Counted from the first letter of the stretch, positions 1 to 20,731 are shown. The stretch is DNA of 64,000 nucleotides from Cyanobium sp. NIES-981 (GCF_900088535.1 NZ_LT578417.1:2666001-2730000), one strand, 5' to 3'. The notes: a model not told the origin generated them from the letters alone. Made by a program: numbers and translations.

Positions 1-287
1 AGCAGGGGCACCGCGCGGGGGTCCCGGTGTTCGCAGAAGATGCGCAACCCCTGCATCCGCTGCTCGTGCGGACCCTGGAGCAGGCTGAGGCCGAGATCGC
101 ACTCCGCTGCCACATCGACACTGGAGGCATCGGCTCCATCGATCTCATCGAGAGGGTCCCCCAGCAGTTCCTGGGCCAGCTCCTGGGCCAGAACCTCCGG
201 ATCGAGGTACAGCTCCTGGGGGCTTTCGGGATAGGGACCAGGAGGCCCGGGCTGCTCAGGCGGGGGGTCGGGGGGCGGAACACTCAC
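1..287 (-). CDS. Probable HEAT-repeat-like protein, N-terminal part (runs off the window)
   Basis: This minus-strand frame starts with GTG at 287 and is still open at base 1, giving the first 95 or so residues. The N-terminus is Pro-rich ([15 protein letters not shown]), then an acidic helical stretch, and then RIFCEHRDPRAVPLL, which looks like the first helix of a HEAT/PBS-type repeat. It lies 8 bp after a 41-aa membrane peptide gene, both downstream of the symporter, so one transcript is likely. The same frame stays open upstream of GTG 287, so the start is a choice based on spacing. The HEAT assignment rests on one visible repeat and is tentative; the rest of the gene is outside the window. 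Confidence 0.5.
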   Translation of the reverse strand, partial: MSVPPPDPPPEQPGPPGPYPESPQELYLDPEVLAQELAQELLGDPLDEIDGADASSVDVAAECDLGLSLLQGPHEQRMQGLRIFCEHRDPRAVPL

Positions 288-295
288 GACGCCGC

Positions 296-421
296 TCAAG
301 CCATCGGAGCAGGGGCGGCCATGTCGCCCGGAAGCCAGATCCGGGCACTCACCGCCAGCAGGGCCAGGGCGAACAGCAGCACGATGGCCGCCGGCAGCAG
401 GGTGGAGCGAAAGAATTGCAC
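296..421 (-). CDS. 41-aa single-span membrane peptide
   Basis: A short frame with a GTG start at 421 encodes 41 residues: MQFFRSTLLP, a hydrophobic segment of about 18 residues (AAIVLLFALALLAVSA), then a short tail with the sequence RIWLPGDMAAPAPMA. This is the layout of a small single-pass membrane protein. It fits exactly between the symporter stop (458) and the next gene start (287), which supports it being real. Similar short peptides are, as I recall, conserved in marine picocyanobacteria, but I cannot name a function. The start could be a few codons upstream at a non-standard codon. Confidence 0.5.
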   Translation of the reverse strand: MQFFRSTLLPAAIVLLFALALLAVSARIWLPGDMAAPAPMA

Positions 422-457
422 TGTCGTGGAGAGGGGGGCCGTTCGCCACCGCCATCA

Positions 458-2284
458 TCACCCCTGCAGGGTCTGGCCCAGGGCGCGACGCAAACCGGCC
501 TGCAACTGAGGCAGCTGGCGCAGCGCCACCGCCCCCAGCACGGCCGTGACCAGCCCACCCCATCCCCAGAGCGGCAGCTTCAGCAGGAAGCCGCCCAGCC
601 CCAACAGGGCGCCGAACAGGACCGCACAGCTGAACATCAGCTGGGCCACCAGGTCGAGCAGGCTCTCCTGGGGCTCCACGCCGGTGCGCTGACGCCACAG
701 ACGCCAGCCCGGTCCGGCAGGGCGCACCTGGCGGACGAACCGCTCCAGCACCGGGGCTGATTCGGGTGGGGTGGCATACATCACCACCACCCAGAGCAGG
801 GCGGTGATCCCCGTGGTGAAGAGCAGACGCTCGCCGTAGTCGTCGATGCGCACCATGGGCAGCACCGAGGTGCCGAAGCCCACGACGAAGCCGCCCACCA
901 TCGCCGCCAGCTCCGCAGCCGCGTTGACCCTCCACCAGAACCAGCGCAGCACCAGCACCACGCCGGGCCCGGTGCCGATGGCGATCACCAGCCGGAACAC
1001 GGTGCCGATGCTGGTGCTCACCAGGGCGGTGAGCACCCCGAGCACCACCAGCAGAACGGAGGCCAGCTGGCCCACCAGCAGCAGCTCCCGCTGGGACGCA
1101 GCCGGACGCATGAAGCGCTGGTAGAGGTCGTGGGTGAGGTAACTCGCCCCCCAATTCACCGCCGTGCTCACGGTGCTCATGAACGCCGCCACGAGGGACA
1201 CCACCACCAGGCCCAGGGCCACCGGGGGCAGCAGCCGCACCGCCAGCAGGGGATAGCTCTGTTCCCAGTCGGTCTGGTCGGGCAGCAGCACCACGGCGGC
1301 CAGGGCCACCAGGATCCAGGGCCAGCTGCGCAGCAGGTAGTTCACCCCGAGGAACACCCAGCTGGCCACCCGGGCTTCACGCTCATTGCGGGTGGCGAGC
1401 AGCCGCTGGATGAACTCGCCGCCACCGTCGCTGCGCCGGAAGCTCCACCACTGCAGGGCGATGTAGGCGCTGAAGGTGGAGATCGAGATCCCGGCACTGT
1501 CGATCCAGCGCAGCTGGCCGTCCTGGAGCTGCCACGGCACCAGGGAGAGGAGTTCGGGCCGCTCCAGCGCCCGCAGGCTGGCCAGCAGGGCATCCATCCC
1601 GCCCGCGGCCTGAACGGCGGCCACGGCCACGGCCGTGGCGCCCGCCAGGGCCAGCACCAGCTGCACCATGTCCGTGACCACCACGGCCCAGAGCCCCCCG
1701 GCGGCCGTGTACACCAGCACCAAGACCCCCACGATCGCCAGCAGGGTGAACCGGGCCTGGGGGGTGGGGGCCAGGCCCAGGGCTTCGCTCACCTTGGCCA
1801 TGGCCAGGAAGGCGTAGCCGATGCCGATGCAGTTGATCGGCAGGGCGAACAGGAACGCCTTGATGCCCCGCAGCCAGGCCGCCGTGGCACCGCCGTAGCG
1901 CAGCTCGGTGAAGGCCGCATCGGTGAGCACACCGCTGCGGCGCCACAACGGCGCGAACACCACCGCCATGGCCACATGGGCCACACCGAAACTCCACCAC
2001 TCCCAGTTGCCGGCCAGACCGCGGACCCCCACCAGGCCCGCCACGTACAGAGGGGTGTCCACTGAAAACGTTGTGGCGGCCATGGAGGCGCCCGCCAGCC
2101 AACCGCTGAGGCGCCGGCCGGCCACGAAGTAATCGGCCTCGTCGCGGTTGCGACGGGCCAGCCAGAGGCCCAGCATCAGGCTGGCCACCAGGTAGCCGAT
2201 CAGGATCAGCCAATCGATCGTGTGCAACAGGTGGGCTGCCGTTGGGCGCAGTATGAAGGCGTGATCCGAACCACGGCCGACCAC
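458..2284 (-). CDS. Sodium:solute symporter (SSS family) permease
   Basis: A 608-residue multi-span membrane protein with at least a dozen hydrophobic segments. Near the N-terminus it has the SSS-family pattern RRNRDEADYFVAGRRLSG followed by AGASMAATTFS, the region around the sodium site and unwound helix 1 in this LeuT-fold family. Members couple sodium entry to uptake of sugars, amino acids or organic acids; the substrate cannot be read from sequence. The ORF opens only 9 bp from the divergent gene at 2294, leaving no promoter room, so the true start is probably downstream, near the segment HLLHTIDWLILIGY (about residue 19). Two small genes follow on the same strand. Confidence 0.85.
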   Translation of the reverse strand: MVGRGSDHAFILRPTAAHLLHTIDWLILIGYLVASLMLGLWLARRNRDEADYFVAGRRLSGWLAGASMAATTFSVDTPLYVAGLVGVRGLAGNWEWWSFGVAHVAMAVVFAPLWRRSGVLTDAAFTELRYGGATAAWLRGIKAFLFALPINCIGIGYAFLAMAKVSEALGLAPTPQARFTLLAIVGVLVLVYTAAGGLWAVVVTDMVQLVLALAGATAVAVAAVQAAGGMDALLASLRALERPELLSLVPWQLQDGQLRWIDSAGISISTFSAYIALQWWSFRRSDGGGEFIQRLLATRNEREARVASWVFLGVNYLLRSWPWILVALAAVVLLPDQTDWEQSYPLLAVRLLPPVALGLVVVSLVAAFMSTVSTAVNWGASYLTHDLYQRFMRPAASQRELLLVGQLASVLLVVLGVLTALVSTSIGTVFRLVIAIGTGPGVVLVLRWFWWRVNAAAELAAMVGGFVVGFGTSVLPMVRIDDYGERLLFTTGITALLWVVVMYATPPESAPVLERFVRQVRPAGPGWRLWRQRTGVEPQESLLDLVAQLMFSCAVLFGALLGLGGFLLKLPLWGWGGLVTAVLGAVALRQLPQLQAGLRRALGQTLQG

Positions 2285-2293
2285 ACCTGAGCG

Positions 2294-3805
2294 ATGCAGA
2301 ACAGCTTCTTCGCCGACTCGCTCGACCAGGACACCGTCAGGGAGCGGATCCTTGCGCTGGAGCAGGGACGCGTGGGGTTCTACAGCATCGGTCTGTACCC
2401 CGCTTCACTGGCCTACAACAGCGCGATGCACGGGGGCGGTGACCGGCTGATGCTGGCCCCGCGCCCCGGCCGCTCCCTGTTCGGGGCCTTCTCCCCGAAG
2501 GACCTCTCGGGCATGGACCCGACCCACGTGGCCACCATGGAACGGATGGTGCGCCACGAGCGGGAGGGCCGCTGGGAGCAGAACACCCTGCAGGACCTGA
2601 TCGAATCCTGCGATCTGGTGATGCTGACGGCCAACAGCAACCACATCGAACAGGATCTGCATGAGGCCTGTGAACTGCGCCGCGAACTCGATCGGGAACA
2701 GGTGGTGCTGGCCTGCCTGGCGGGGTCCTTCAGCCACGACCCGCTGCGCAACGATTCCTACGTGCTGTGCGAGCGGCAGCCGAACCTGGCCTTCTTCTCG
2801 GGCTTCCACCGCCACGGGGCGCTGCGGGATCCCGTGGACAGCTTCACGGCCAACTTCTGCCATCCGAACGCCATCACCGCCCTGCTGGGGGCCCGGCTGC
2901 TGGATCGCCTCTCTCCCAACATTCAGGTGTCACCGGGAGTCCACAACGTGGAAGCCCAGTACATCAAAGCCGCCAAGAACATCTCCTCGATCTTCGCCGG
3001 CTTCGGCTACGGCTTCCACGCCGAAAACACGGGCATTCTGCCCACCCTGCTGACGCTGCTGCTGGACCAGTGCCTCGACCAGGCCTCCTCGGTCTCGATG
3101 CGCCGCCGCGACCGGCAGCGGCTCTACGGGCGCCAGCCCTTTCCGCTCACCGAGCTGGGTTACGGCGTGCAGCGGATCGAGGCCACCCTCAGCCGCGGCG
3201 GTGACATGGAGAAAGTGCGGGATCACACCTTCACCCAGCTCACGGCGATGGTGGCCGATGTGCGGGGCAGCATGATGCTCCCGGTCTGCGGCAGGCCCAC
3301 CCGCAACTTCCAGGCCGGACAGATCCTCGCGGAGGGCATGCGACGGCTGGGGCGCTGCCCCAACGACGTGGACGAATTCGAGCACTGGTGTGAGCAGGCG
3401 GGTGTGAAGAAGGGAGGCCTGGAAGGGCTCAAGGCCCTGCGCTACTGGCCCCAGATCCTTCTGAACTATGGAATCCAGGTGCACGACGCCTCCATGGTGA
3501 ACCTGCTCTACATGGCCATCTTCGGCAAGAGCGACACCAAAGCGATCGCCTTTCGGGTGATGACCGAGAGCCGGGAGCTTTCCAACTACTGCCAGGAGTC
3601 GGTCAGACCCTCCCACAGCCGGCGCTATTCCGAGGCCCTGCAGACCCTGGACCGCCCCGAATCCCTGACGCTGCTGGCCAATGCCGTGATCGCCGACAAT
3701 GCCCGGCGTGCCATCCCCGACGACAGCAACCTCGATGAGGCCGGATCCAGCGAGGAGACACCGGCTTACCTCAAAGCCATGAATGTGATCGAGAATGTGT
3801 GGTGA
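2294..3805 (+). CDS. GpsA-like NAD-dependent dehydrogenase family protein, picocyanobacterial type
   Basis: A 503-residue soluble protein. The N-terminal half reads like a Rossmann domain (GRVGFYSIGLYPASLAYNSA, then DLVMLTANSNHIEQDL). The middle has YIKAAKNISSIFAGFGYGF, which matches the ALKNVxAIaaG helix of glycerol-3-phosphate dehydrogenase GpsA, including the conserved Lys-Asn pair. A classical GxGxxG nucleotide loop is not evident and the protein is about 170 residues longer than GpsA, so substrate and even activity are uncertain. It is divergent from the symporter and convergent with rlmN, so it appears to be a single-gene unit. I infer a dehydrogenase-fold protein rather than GpsA itself. 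Confidence 0.6.
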   Translation: MQNSFFADSLDQDTVRERILALEQGRVGFYSIGLYPASLAYNSAMHGGGDRLMLAPRPGRSLFGAFSPKDLSGMDPTHVATMERMVRHEREGRWEQNTLQDLIESCDLVMLTANSNHIEQDLHEACELRRELDREQVVLACLAGSFSHDPLRNDSYVLCERQPNLAFFSGFHRHGALRDPVDSFTANFCHPNAITALLGARLLDRLSPNIQVSPGVHNVEAQYIKAAKNISSIFAGFGYGFHAENTGILPTLLTLLLDQCLDQASSVSMRRRDRQRLYGRQPFPLTELGYGVQRIEATLSRGGDMEKVRDHTFTQLTAMVADVRGSMMLPVCGRPTRNFQAGQILAEGMRRLGRCPNDVDEFEHWCEQAGVKKGGLEGLKALRYWPQILLNYGIQVHDASMVNLLYMAIFGKSDTKAIAFRVMTESRELSNYCQESVRPSHSRRYSEALQTLDRPESLTLLANAVIADNARRAIPDDSNLDEAGSSEETPAYLKAMNVIENVW

Positions 3806-3930
3806 TCCCAGGCGTTCAGGGGATCCAGCCGGTTGGCCGGTGTCCCGGCAGCCCATCCGGCCGGCCCCTGGCTCAGCCGTCTGGCTGGGGAGTGCAGAGC
3901 GCTGCCAGGGCTGATTCGAGGCTGATTCGA

Positions 3931-11297
<7,367 letters not shown>

Positions 11298-11421
11298 GGG
11301 GGGCTAGGGCGCGGAGATCGGAGTGGGTGGCGTCAACAGGGGAAGCGTCGACACGGAGGACAACTCGGAGGGCAGTCCCGGGGGGAGCCGACGGCCCCCG
11401 TGCCCGGGTGATCCGGATCGA

Positions 11422-14400
11422 TCAGTCGTCGTCGTAGTCCGCGACACCGAGGGATTCGTAGGTGGGCCTGCTGGGGGTGCTGCGGCGGGGATTCACGTCC
11501 TGCATCAGGTCCACTTCGTCGCCGGCGTCGGTGTACACCGCGATGTCGAGGCCGAGCGACTGGAGCTCGCGCATCAGCACCTTGAACGACTCGGGGGTGC
11601 CGGGCCGGGGAATCGGCTTGCCCTTGACGATGGCGTTGAGGGCCTCGTTGCGGCCCTGCATGTCGTCGGACTTGACGGTGAGCAGCTCCTGCAGGGTGTA
11701 GGCGGCGCCGTAGGCCTCCAGGGCCCACACCTCCATCTCCCCGAGCCGCTGGCCGCCCTGCTGGGCCTTGCCGCCCAGGGGCTGCTGGGTGACGAGCGAG
11801 TAGGGGCCGGTGGAACGGGCGTGGATCTTGTCGTCCACCAGGTGCACCAGCTTGAGGATGTGGGCGTAGCCCACGGTGACGGGCTGGTCGAAGGGTTCGC
11901 CGCTGCGGCCATCGATCAGCTGGATCTTGCCGGGATTCTCCGGGTCGTAGACCCAGTCCTTGCCGGGCAGGCTGGCGGCCTCCTCGAGGAAGGCCTGCAC
12001 CGTCTGCTTCGACTTCTCGGCCCCGTGCATCTCATCGAAGGGCACCACCTTGACGCGGCAGTCCAGGTGGGAGGAGGCCCAGCCCATCAGGCACTCGAAC
12101 ACCTGGCCCACGTTCATCCGGCTGGGCACACCGAGGGGGTTGAGCACGATGTCGATGGGCGTGCCATCGGGCAGGTAGGGCATGTCCTCGCGGGGGAGGA
12201 TGCGGCTGATGATGCCCTTGTTGCCGTGGCGGCCGGCCATCTTGTCGCCCACCTGGATCTTGAGGCGCTTGGCCACATATACCCGCACCACCATGTTGGC
12301 GCCCGGCGGCAGCTCATCACCCTGCTCCCGGGTGTAGATGCGCACGTCCACCACGCGGCCACGCTCGGTGCTGGGCACCCGCAGGGAGTTGTCACGCACG
12401 TCGCGAGCCTTCTCGCCGAAGATCGCGCGCAGCAGCTTCTCCTCCGGGGGCTGGTCCGACTCGCCCTTGGGCGTGACCTTGCCCACCAGGATGTCGCCGC
12501 TCTCGACGAACGCACCCACCCGGATGATCCCCATCTCATCGAGGTTGCCGAGGCTCTCTTCGGCCACGTTGGGGATTTCCCGGGTGATCTCCTCGGGTCC
12601 GAGCTTGGTCTGCCGGGCTTCGATCTCGTACTTCTCGATGTGCACCGAGGTGTAGAGGTCGTCTGTGACGAGCCGCTCGCTCACGAGGATGGCGTCCTCG
12701 TAGTTGTAGCCCTCCCAGGGCATGTAGGCGATCAGCACGTTCTGGCCCAGGGCGATCTCGCCGCCTTCGCAGGCGGAGCCATTGGCCAGCACCTGGCCAG
12801 CGATCACCTGGTCACCCTGCTGAACGATCGGCCGCTGGTTCAGGCAGGTGTCCTGGTTGGAGCGCTGGTACTTCTGCAGGTAGTGCGTGTGGTCCACCCC
12901 GTCCTCATCGCGGATGACGATGGCGGTGGCATCCACGTAGGTGACGGTGCCGTTGACCCGGGTGATCGGCACCATGCCCGAGTCACGGGCCACCTGGGTT
13001 TCCAGGCCCGTGCCCACCAGGGGGCGCTCCGGGCGCAGCAGCGGCACGGCCTGGCGCTGCATGTTGGAGCCCATCAGGGCGCGGTTGGCATCATCGTGCT
13101 CGAGGAAGGGGATCAGCGAGGTGGCCACGGAGATCACCTGCACCGGCGAGAGCTGCACGTAATCCACCTGCTCCGGCGGCACCTTCTCGAAATCCTGCCG
13201 GTAGCGCACCGGCACCAGATCGGCCGTGATGCGACCCTCGGCGTCGGTGGCCACATCGCCCGGGGCCACCCGGCACTCGTCCTCCAGGTCGGCGGAGAGA
13301 TAGATGGGATCACCCTGCTTCAGCACGATGCCCTCCTCCACCTTCCAGAAGGGGGTTTCGATGAAGCCGTACTCATTCACCCGGGCATGGGTGGCAAGCG
13401 AGCCGATCAGGCCGGCATTCGGCCCCTCCGGGGTCTCGATCGGGCAGATGCGGCCGTAGTGGGAGGGGTGGATGTCGCGCACGGCGAAGCCGGCGCGCTC
13501 GCGGGTGAGACCACCGGGGCCGAGGGCACTGATCCGGCGCTTGTGGGTCAGCTCCGCCAGCGGATTGGTCTGGTCCATGAACTGGCTGAGCTGGCTGGAG
13601 CCGAAGAACTCCTTGATCGCTGCCACCAGGGGCTTGGGGTTCACCAGCTGGGCCGGGGTGAGGGATTCGGTCTCACCCACCGTCATCCGCTCCTTGATGA
13701 TCCGCTCGAGCCGGTTCAGGCCCACCCGCACCTGGTTCTGCAGCAGCTCACCCACCGAGCGCACGCGGCGGTTGCCGAGGTGGTCGATGTCATCGAGGCT
13801 GGCCCCACCCACATCGAGCTCAAGGTTGATGAGGTAGTCGATGGTGCTGAGCACGTCCTCAGGGGTGAGGGTGCGCACGGCATCGGGGATGGTGAGCCGC
13901 AGCTTCTTGTTGATCTTGTAGCGCCCCACCCGGCCGAGGTCGTAGCGCTTGGGATCAAAGAAACGGCTGTGCAGCAGGCTCTGGCCGCCGCTCACCGAGG
14001 GGGGCTCACCCGGACGCAGCTTCTTGTAGAGCTCCAGCAGGGCCTGATCTTCCGAGGAGATTCCCTCGTCGTTGGCCGACTCGATCGACTTCTGGTAGTA
14101 CTCCGGGTGGCGGAGCTTGTCGAGAACGTCATTGTCGGTGAGGCCGATGGCACGCATCAGCACGTGGGCATTGATCTTGCGGGTTTTGTCCACCCGCACG
14201 TGGAGAAGATCGTTCTTGTCAGTTTCGAACTTCAGCCAGGCTCCGCGGTTTGGGATCAGGCTGGCGTTGAAGGTCTTGCGGCCATTCTTATCCTGCTCGT
14301 CCTTGAAATACACCCCAGGAGAGCGCACGATCTGGTTCACGATCACGCGCTCAGCGCCATTGATGATGAACGTGCCGCGCTCGGTCATCAGCGGGAGTTC

Positions 14401-14712
14401 GCCGATGAACACCTCCTGCTCCTTGATCTCGCCGGTTTCCTTGTTGATCAGCCGGCAGGTCACATACATCTGCGACGCGAAGGTGGCATCACGGCGCTTG
14501 GCTTCCTCGACATCGTGGCGAGGCCGCTTGAGGCGGTACTCACTGCCGATGAAGTGCAGCTCCAGCTTGCCGGTGTAGTCGGTGATCGGGGAGAAGCTCT
14601 CCAGCTCTTCGATCAGCCCCTTCTCCAGGAACCATTTGAAGCTCGCACGCTGTACCTCCACCAGATCGGGCAGGTAAGTGGCGGTCTTGGCGACCTGGAT
14701 CGCGCTGCTCAT
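11422..14712 (-). CDS. rpoB: DNA-directed RNA polymerase subunit beta (RpoB)
   Basis: A 1096-residue beta subunit starting at the ATG encoding [21 protein letters not shown]; the frame is open 26 codons further upstream, but that part is not RpoB-like. Visible core blocks include [22 protein letters not shown] (rifampicin-binding region), the [12 protein letters not shown] fork loop, [21 protein letters not shown], the [10 protein letters not shown] catalytic-lysine motif and the C-terminal [20 protein letters not shown] clamp. It is the first gene of the operon; a possible promoter overlaps the tatD stop codon. Confidence 0.97.
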   Translation of the reverse strand: MSSAIQVAKTATYLPDLVEVQRASFKWFLEKGLIEELESFSPITDYTGKLELHFIGSEYRLKRPRHDVEEAKRRDATFASQMYVTCRLINKETGEIKEQEVFIGELPLMTERGTFIINGAERVIVNQIVRSPGVYFKDEQDKNGRKTFNASLIPNRGAWLKFETDKNDLLHVRVDKTRKINAHVLMRAIGLTDNDVLDKLRHPEYYQKSIESANDEGISSEDQALLELYKKLRPGEPPSVSGGQSLLHSRFFDPKRYDLGRVGRYKINKKLRLTIPDAVRTLTPEDVLSTIDYLINLELDVGGASLDDIDHLGNRRVRSVGELLQNQVRVGLNRLERIIKERMTVGETESLTPAQLVNPKPLVAAIKEFFGSSQLSQFMDQTNPLAELTHKRRISALGPGGLTRERAGFAVRDIHPSHYGRICPIETPEGPNAGLIGSLATHARVNEYGFIETPFWKVEEGIVLKQGDPIYLSADLEDECRVAPGDVATDAEGRITADLVPVRYRQDFEKVPPEQVDYVQLSPVQVISVATSLIPFLEHDDANRALMGSNMQRQAVPLLRPERPLVGTGLETQVARDSGMVPITRVNGTVTYVDATAIVIRDEDGVDHTHYLQKYQRSNQDTCLNQRPIVQQGDQVIAGQVLANGSACEGGEIALGQNVLIAYMPWEGYNYEDAILVSERLVTDDLYTSVHIEKYEIEARQTKLGPEEITREIPNVAEESLGNLDEMGIIRVGAFVESGDILVGKVTPKGESDQPPEEKLLRAIFGEKARDVRDNSLRVPSTERGRVVDVRIYTREQGDELPPGANMVVRVYVAKRLKIQVGDKMAGRHGNKGIISRILPREDMPYLPDGTPIDIVLNPLGVPSRMNVGQVFECLMGWASSHLDCRVKVVPFDEMHGAEKSKQTVQAFLEEAASLPGKDWVYDPENPGKIQLIDGRSGEPFDQPVTVGYAHILKLVHLVDDKIHARSTGPYSLVTQQPLGGKAQQGGQRLGEMEVWALEAYGAAYTLQELLTVKSDDMQGRNEALNAIVKGKPIPRPGTPESFKVLMRELQSLGLDIAVYTDAGDEVDLMQDVNPRRSTPSRPTYESLGVADYDDD

Positions 14713-14905
14713 GCGGTGAACCTGCAGGAACGGAAGTGAAGGGGGGTGGCCGGTCGGCCCTGACAGCTGGGGAAATCCACGGCAAACCACGCGAACAGCC
14801 GCTCCCCAGGGGGGAACGGCTGCCCGGCGGACGCACTTAGCGGGATCGGATCAAAACTGCAGGCGTTGACAACAAGGAGCGCTTTCGCTTCCAGGCCAAT
14901 GAAGA

Positions 14906-14933
14906 ATCATACATTGTCACCCGCCTGGGGCAA
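14906..14933 (-). promoter_or_regulatory. Candidate promoter for the rpoB operon
   Basis: Reading the minus strand, a TATGAT -10-like hexamer (14906-14911) follows a weak TTGCCC -35-like hexamer (14928-14933) with a 16-bp spacer. The -10 shares bases with the tatD stop codon. It would give an rpoB leader of about 190 nt. This is pattern matching only. Confidence 0.3.
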
Positions 14934-15731
14934 GGCGAACAGGCGTCTGGCATTGGCGGTGCTGGTGGCGGCCACGGTCGCCAGGGATTCGCCGCGCAGC
15001 TCGGCCACCCTGGCCGCCACGGCCGCCACGAAGGACGGCTCGTTGCGCTTGCCGCGCCGCGGCACCGGCGCCAGGAACGGACAGTCGGTCTCGACCAGGT
15101 AGCGGTCGGCGGGCACCTGGCGGGCACAGGCGTGGGTGGCCTCCGCCTTCGGGAAGGTGACCACCCCGCTGAAACTGATGTAGAAGCCGAGTCCCAGGAA
15201 GGCTTCCATCTCCTCCGGAGTGCCGCCCCAGCAGTGCATCACACCGCGGGGGCACCGCCCCTGGCTGGCCCGCTGCCGGAGCTCCTCCAGCATCGGAGCG
15301 GCGGCATCCCGGCAGTGCACGATCACCGGCAGATCCAGCTCGCAGGCCAGGTCGAGCTGGGGGCGGAGCACGCCCAGCTGCTCCTCGAGGTTCTGGTCGC
15401 GGTACAGGTCGAGGCCGAGCTCGCCGATGGCCACCACCCGGCAATCGGCCAGGGCGGCCTCCCGGAGCACCTGCTGTGTGCCGGGCTGCCAATGCTGCGT
15501 GTCCAGGGGATGCACCCCCACCGAGTACCGCATCTCGGGGAAGCGGTCGGCGAGGGCCCGGATCGCCGGGATTTCGGCTGGTTCCACACAGGCGTGCACC
15601 AGGCTCACGACCCCAGCTGCACGCCAGCGCTCCACCACGGCGTCCAGGTCGTCCTCGAAGTTGCGGAAGACGATGTGGCAGTGGGAATCGATGAGCGGGG
15701 CCGGCTCGGCAGCGTGGGCTGGGGGGGTCAT
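14907..15731 (-). CDS. tatD: TatD family metal-dependent hydrolase (DNase-like)
   Basis: A 274-residue TIM-barrel amidohydrolase. Metal ligands are visible in order: DSHCHIVF (HxH), the bridging glutamate in IGELGLDLYRD, VIVHCRDA, MHCWGG and ETDCPFLAP. TatD proteins are magnesium-dependent 3'-5' exonucleases that act on DNA or RNA, with proposed roles in repair and RNA quality control. The ATG at 15731 (MTPPAHAAEPAPLIDSHCH) is preferred to a longer frame that overlaps the rpsT side. It lies between rpsT and rpoB, an order I recall from other picocyanobacteria. Confidence 0.9.
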   Translation of the reverse strand: MTPPAHAAEPAPLIDSHCHIVFRNFEDDLDAVVERWRAAGVVSLVHACVEPAEIPAIRALADRFPEMRYSVGVHPLDTQHWQPGTQQVLREAALADCRVVAIGELGLDLYRDQNLEEQLGVLRPQLDLACELDLPVIVHCRDAAAPMLEELRQRASQGRCPRGVMHCWGGTPEEMEAFLGLGFYISFSGVVTFPKAEATHACARQVPADRYLVETDCPFLAPVPRRGKRNEPSFVAAVAARVAELRGESLATVAATSTANARRLFALPQAGDNV

Positions 15732-15793
15732 GGCGTGCGGGCGGAAGACGGGGAGCCCGGCCGGCGGGGCAGCCGGCCGGGCCTGCCACACCG

Positions 15794-17531
<1,738 letters not shown>

Positions 17532-17542
17532 GCCCTGGCTGC

Positions 17543-18256
17543 TCAGCGCCGGGCGAGATCGCGCACCCGGGGTTGATCCGCCTCGATCTCCCCCACCAGC
17601 ACCTGGTCGGTGAGGTTGACGAACAGCCCGTTCTCCAGCACACCCGGCAGGTTGTTGATCTGCTGCTCCAGCGCCACGGGGTCAGGGATGCCGCCGGCGA
17701 AGCGCACATCCAGCACCAGGTTGCCCTGATCGGTCACCACAGGGCCGGCCTTGCGCACCGCCATCCGCAGCTGGGCCTCGCCCCCCATGGCCCGCAGCTC
17801 GCCCTGCACCTGGCGCCAGGCTCCGGGGAGCACCTCCACCGGCAGCAGAAAGCCGAGGTTGAGCGTGTCCACCAGCTTGGTGGCATCCACCACCACCACG
17901 AAGCGGTCGGCACGACGGGCCACCAGCTTTTCCTGCACGTGGCAGGCACCGCCCCCCTTGATCAGCTGGAAGGAGGGATCCACCTCATCGGCACCGTCGA
18001 TGGCCAGGTCGATGCGGGAAATGGCATTGAGGCTCTTCAGCGGGATGCCCAGCTCCGCGGCGAGCACCTCCCCCTGGAACGAGGTGGTGACCCCGGTGAT
18101 GTCGGTGAGCTCACCGCTGCGCAACCGGGCACCGAGGGCCTGGATCATCAGGGCGGCGGTGGAGCCGGAGCCCAGACCCACCACCATGCCGCTCTGGATC
18201 TGCTCGGTGGCCGCCAGGGCGACGGCCTGCTTCATCCGGTCCTGCAGATCTGACAT
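17543..18256 (-). CDS. rpiA: Ribose-5-phosphate isomerase A
   Basis: A 237-residue enzyme that interconverts ribose 5-phosphate and ribulose 5-phosphate in the Calvin-Benson and pentose phosphate pathways. Family motifs are [12 protein letters not shown] (phosphate loop), [27 protein letters not shown] (catalytic Asp/Lys region) and VEVLPGAW. The ATG at 18256 follows an in-frame GTG one codon earlier; either could serve. It ends convergently with hisD and lies 53 bp downstream of the HtrA-type protease gene on the same strand. Confidence 0.95.
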   Translation of the reverse strand: MSDLQDRMKQAVALAATEQIQSGMVVGLGSGSTAALMIQALGARLRSGELTDITGVTTSFQGEVLAAELGIPLKSLNAISRIDLAIDGADEVDPSFQLIKGGGACHVQEKLVARRADRFVVVVDATKLVDTLNLGFLLPVEVLPGAWRQVQGELRAMGGEAQLRMAVRKAGPVVTDQGNLVLDVRFAGGIPDPVALEQQINNLPGVLENGLFVNLTDQVLVGEIEADQPRVRDLARR

Positions 18257-18309
18257 CACGGCGTGGCAGACGGGCCGCGACCGTAGCAGTGGCCCGGGCA
18301 GCCCCGGAA

Positions 18310-19554
<1,245 letters not shown>

Positions 19555-20328
19555 TTAGGGAGGCAGCCAGCGCAGCAGGGACTCCTCAAATCCGCCCTCG
19601 GGCATCGCCACCAGCCAGCGCCCGCCGGGATCTCCGGGCCTGCCGAGAGGGCAGGGCTGCACCGGACCGAAGCCGCAGAGGGTGGAGGGACAACCCAGCA
19701 GGGGCACCTCCGGGCGTCCGGGAACGCTTCCGGCCCAGTGCTGGTGGATGTGGCCGAACACCACAGCCACCAGCTCGGGCACCTGGCGCAGTTGCCGCAG
19801 CAGCGCCTGACCATCCAGCAGAGCGATGGCATCCATCACCGGATCCCCGATCGGCACAGGGGGATGGTGCACCGCCACCAGCAGGGGCAACCGGGCGGGA
19901 TCCTCACGCAGCTGCCCCAGCCGCTCGGCCACCCAGCGCAACTGGGCCGTGCCGAGCCAGCCCGCCGTGGCGCCGGCCTTGTGGCTGTCGAGCAACAGCA
20001 GCCGCGCCCCGTTGAGCTGCAGCAGCGCAGGGGCGATCACCGCCGTACGACCGAGTGCCACCCGCAGCAGCATGGGGTGGTCGTGGTTGCCCGGCAGCAG
20101 GGCCAGTGGGATCGCCAGGGGCTCCAGCAGCCTGCGGAGGTTCACGTACCCCCCCAGGCTCTCGTCCTGGCACAGATCACCGCTGAGCAGCAGCAGGTCC
20201 GGTGGCTGGGGCACCAGCGCCAGGGACTCCCGCAAACCCTGAGCCAGCCATTGCATCGGCCGGCGACCGCGGTAGGTGTCCGTGGGGCCCGCCAGCAGAT
20301 GCGGATCACTCAGCTGCAGAACGTGCAT
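19555..20328 (-). CDS. Metallophosphoesterase, CpdA-like cyclic-nucleotide phosphodiesterase type
   Basis: A 257-residue calcineurin-like phosphoesterase. The bimetal ligands appear in order: QLSDPHLL (DxH), LLLSGDLCQDES (GDxxxD), LLPGNHDHP (GNHD), LVAVHHPPVP and VFGHIHQHW (GHxH). The layout is that of class III 3',5'-cAMP phosphodiesterases (CpdA/Icc), which lower cAMP or act on related phosphodiesters. The ATG at 20328 (MHVLQLSDPH) is preferred to a frame 20 codons longer. It is divergent from the 100-aa protein at 20379. Confidence 0.88.
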   Translation of the reverse strand: MHVLQLSDPHLLAGPTDTYRGRRPMQWLAQGLRESLALVPQPPDLLLLSGDLCQDESLGGYVNLRRLLEPLAIPLALLPGNHDHPMLLRVALGRTAVIAPALLQLNGARLLLLDSHKAGATAGWLGTAQLRWVAERLGQLREDPARLPLLVAVHHPPVPIGDPVMDAIALLDGQALLRQLRQVPELVAVVFGHIHQHWAGSVPGRPEVPLLGCPSTLCGFGPVQPCPLGRPGDPGGRWLVAMPEGGFEESLLRWLPP

Positions 20329-20378
20329 CTCCTCCCTGGCCGCTGCGCCTAAGTTGCCTGTTGAACTCAGAGGCGGCC

Positions 20379-20681
20379 ATGGCAGCAATCCCCCCCGGCA
20401 CCCGGCAGCGTTGCAGCCTCTGTCAGGTGGAGATTCAGGGCATGCCCGGCGGCGCGGATCTCGTGCACTTCAGCCAGGGCGCTCCCGGCACCCGCGCCAA
20501 GCTCTGGGCCCGGGTCTGCCAGTACCTGCGCAGCGACGAGCAGAAGAGCCAGTGCCTCAACCAGGACACCACCCTGCGTGGCACCGTGCAGGGCAGTGAC
20601 TACTACGCCGAAGCCCCGGTGATTGATCTCGGTGCCCTCGCCGGGGGAGGAAAGGACAACCCCGGCGATCCCGTAGGGTGA
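20379..20681 (+). CDS. Conserved picocyanobacterial 100-aa protein, function unknown
   Basis: A 100-residue soluble protein beginning MAAIPPGTRQRCSLCQVEI. It has a CxxC pair at C12 and C15 and two later Cys (VCQYLR, SQCLNQD), so metal or disulfide chemistry is conceivable but not shown. A sequence like this upstream of rimP-nusA is, as I recall, usual in marine picocyanobacteria. The frame is open upstream into the divergent phosphoesterase, but the ATG at 20379 gives a compact protein. No membrane segment or export signal is visible. Confidence 0.75.
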   Translation: MAAIPPGTRQRCSLCQVEIQGMPGGADLVHFSQGAPGTRAKLWARVCQYLRSDEQKSQCLNQDTTLRGTVQGSDYYAEAPVIDLGALAGGGKDNPGDPVG

Positions 20682-20731
20682 CCTCCAGGGTCTGAGGTCC
20701 GCGGGCCAGGTCTTTCTCCGGCCCCGTTCGT

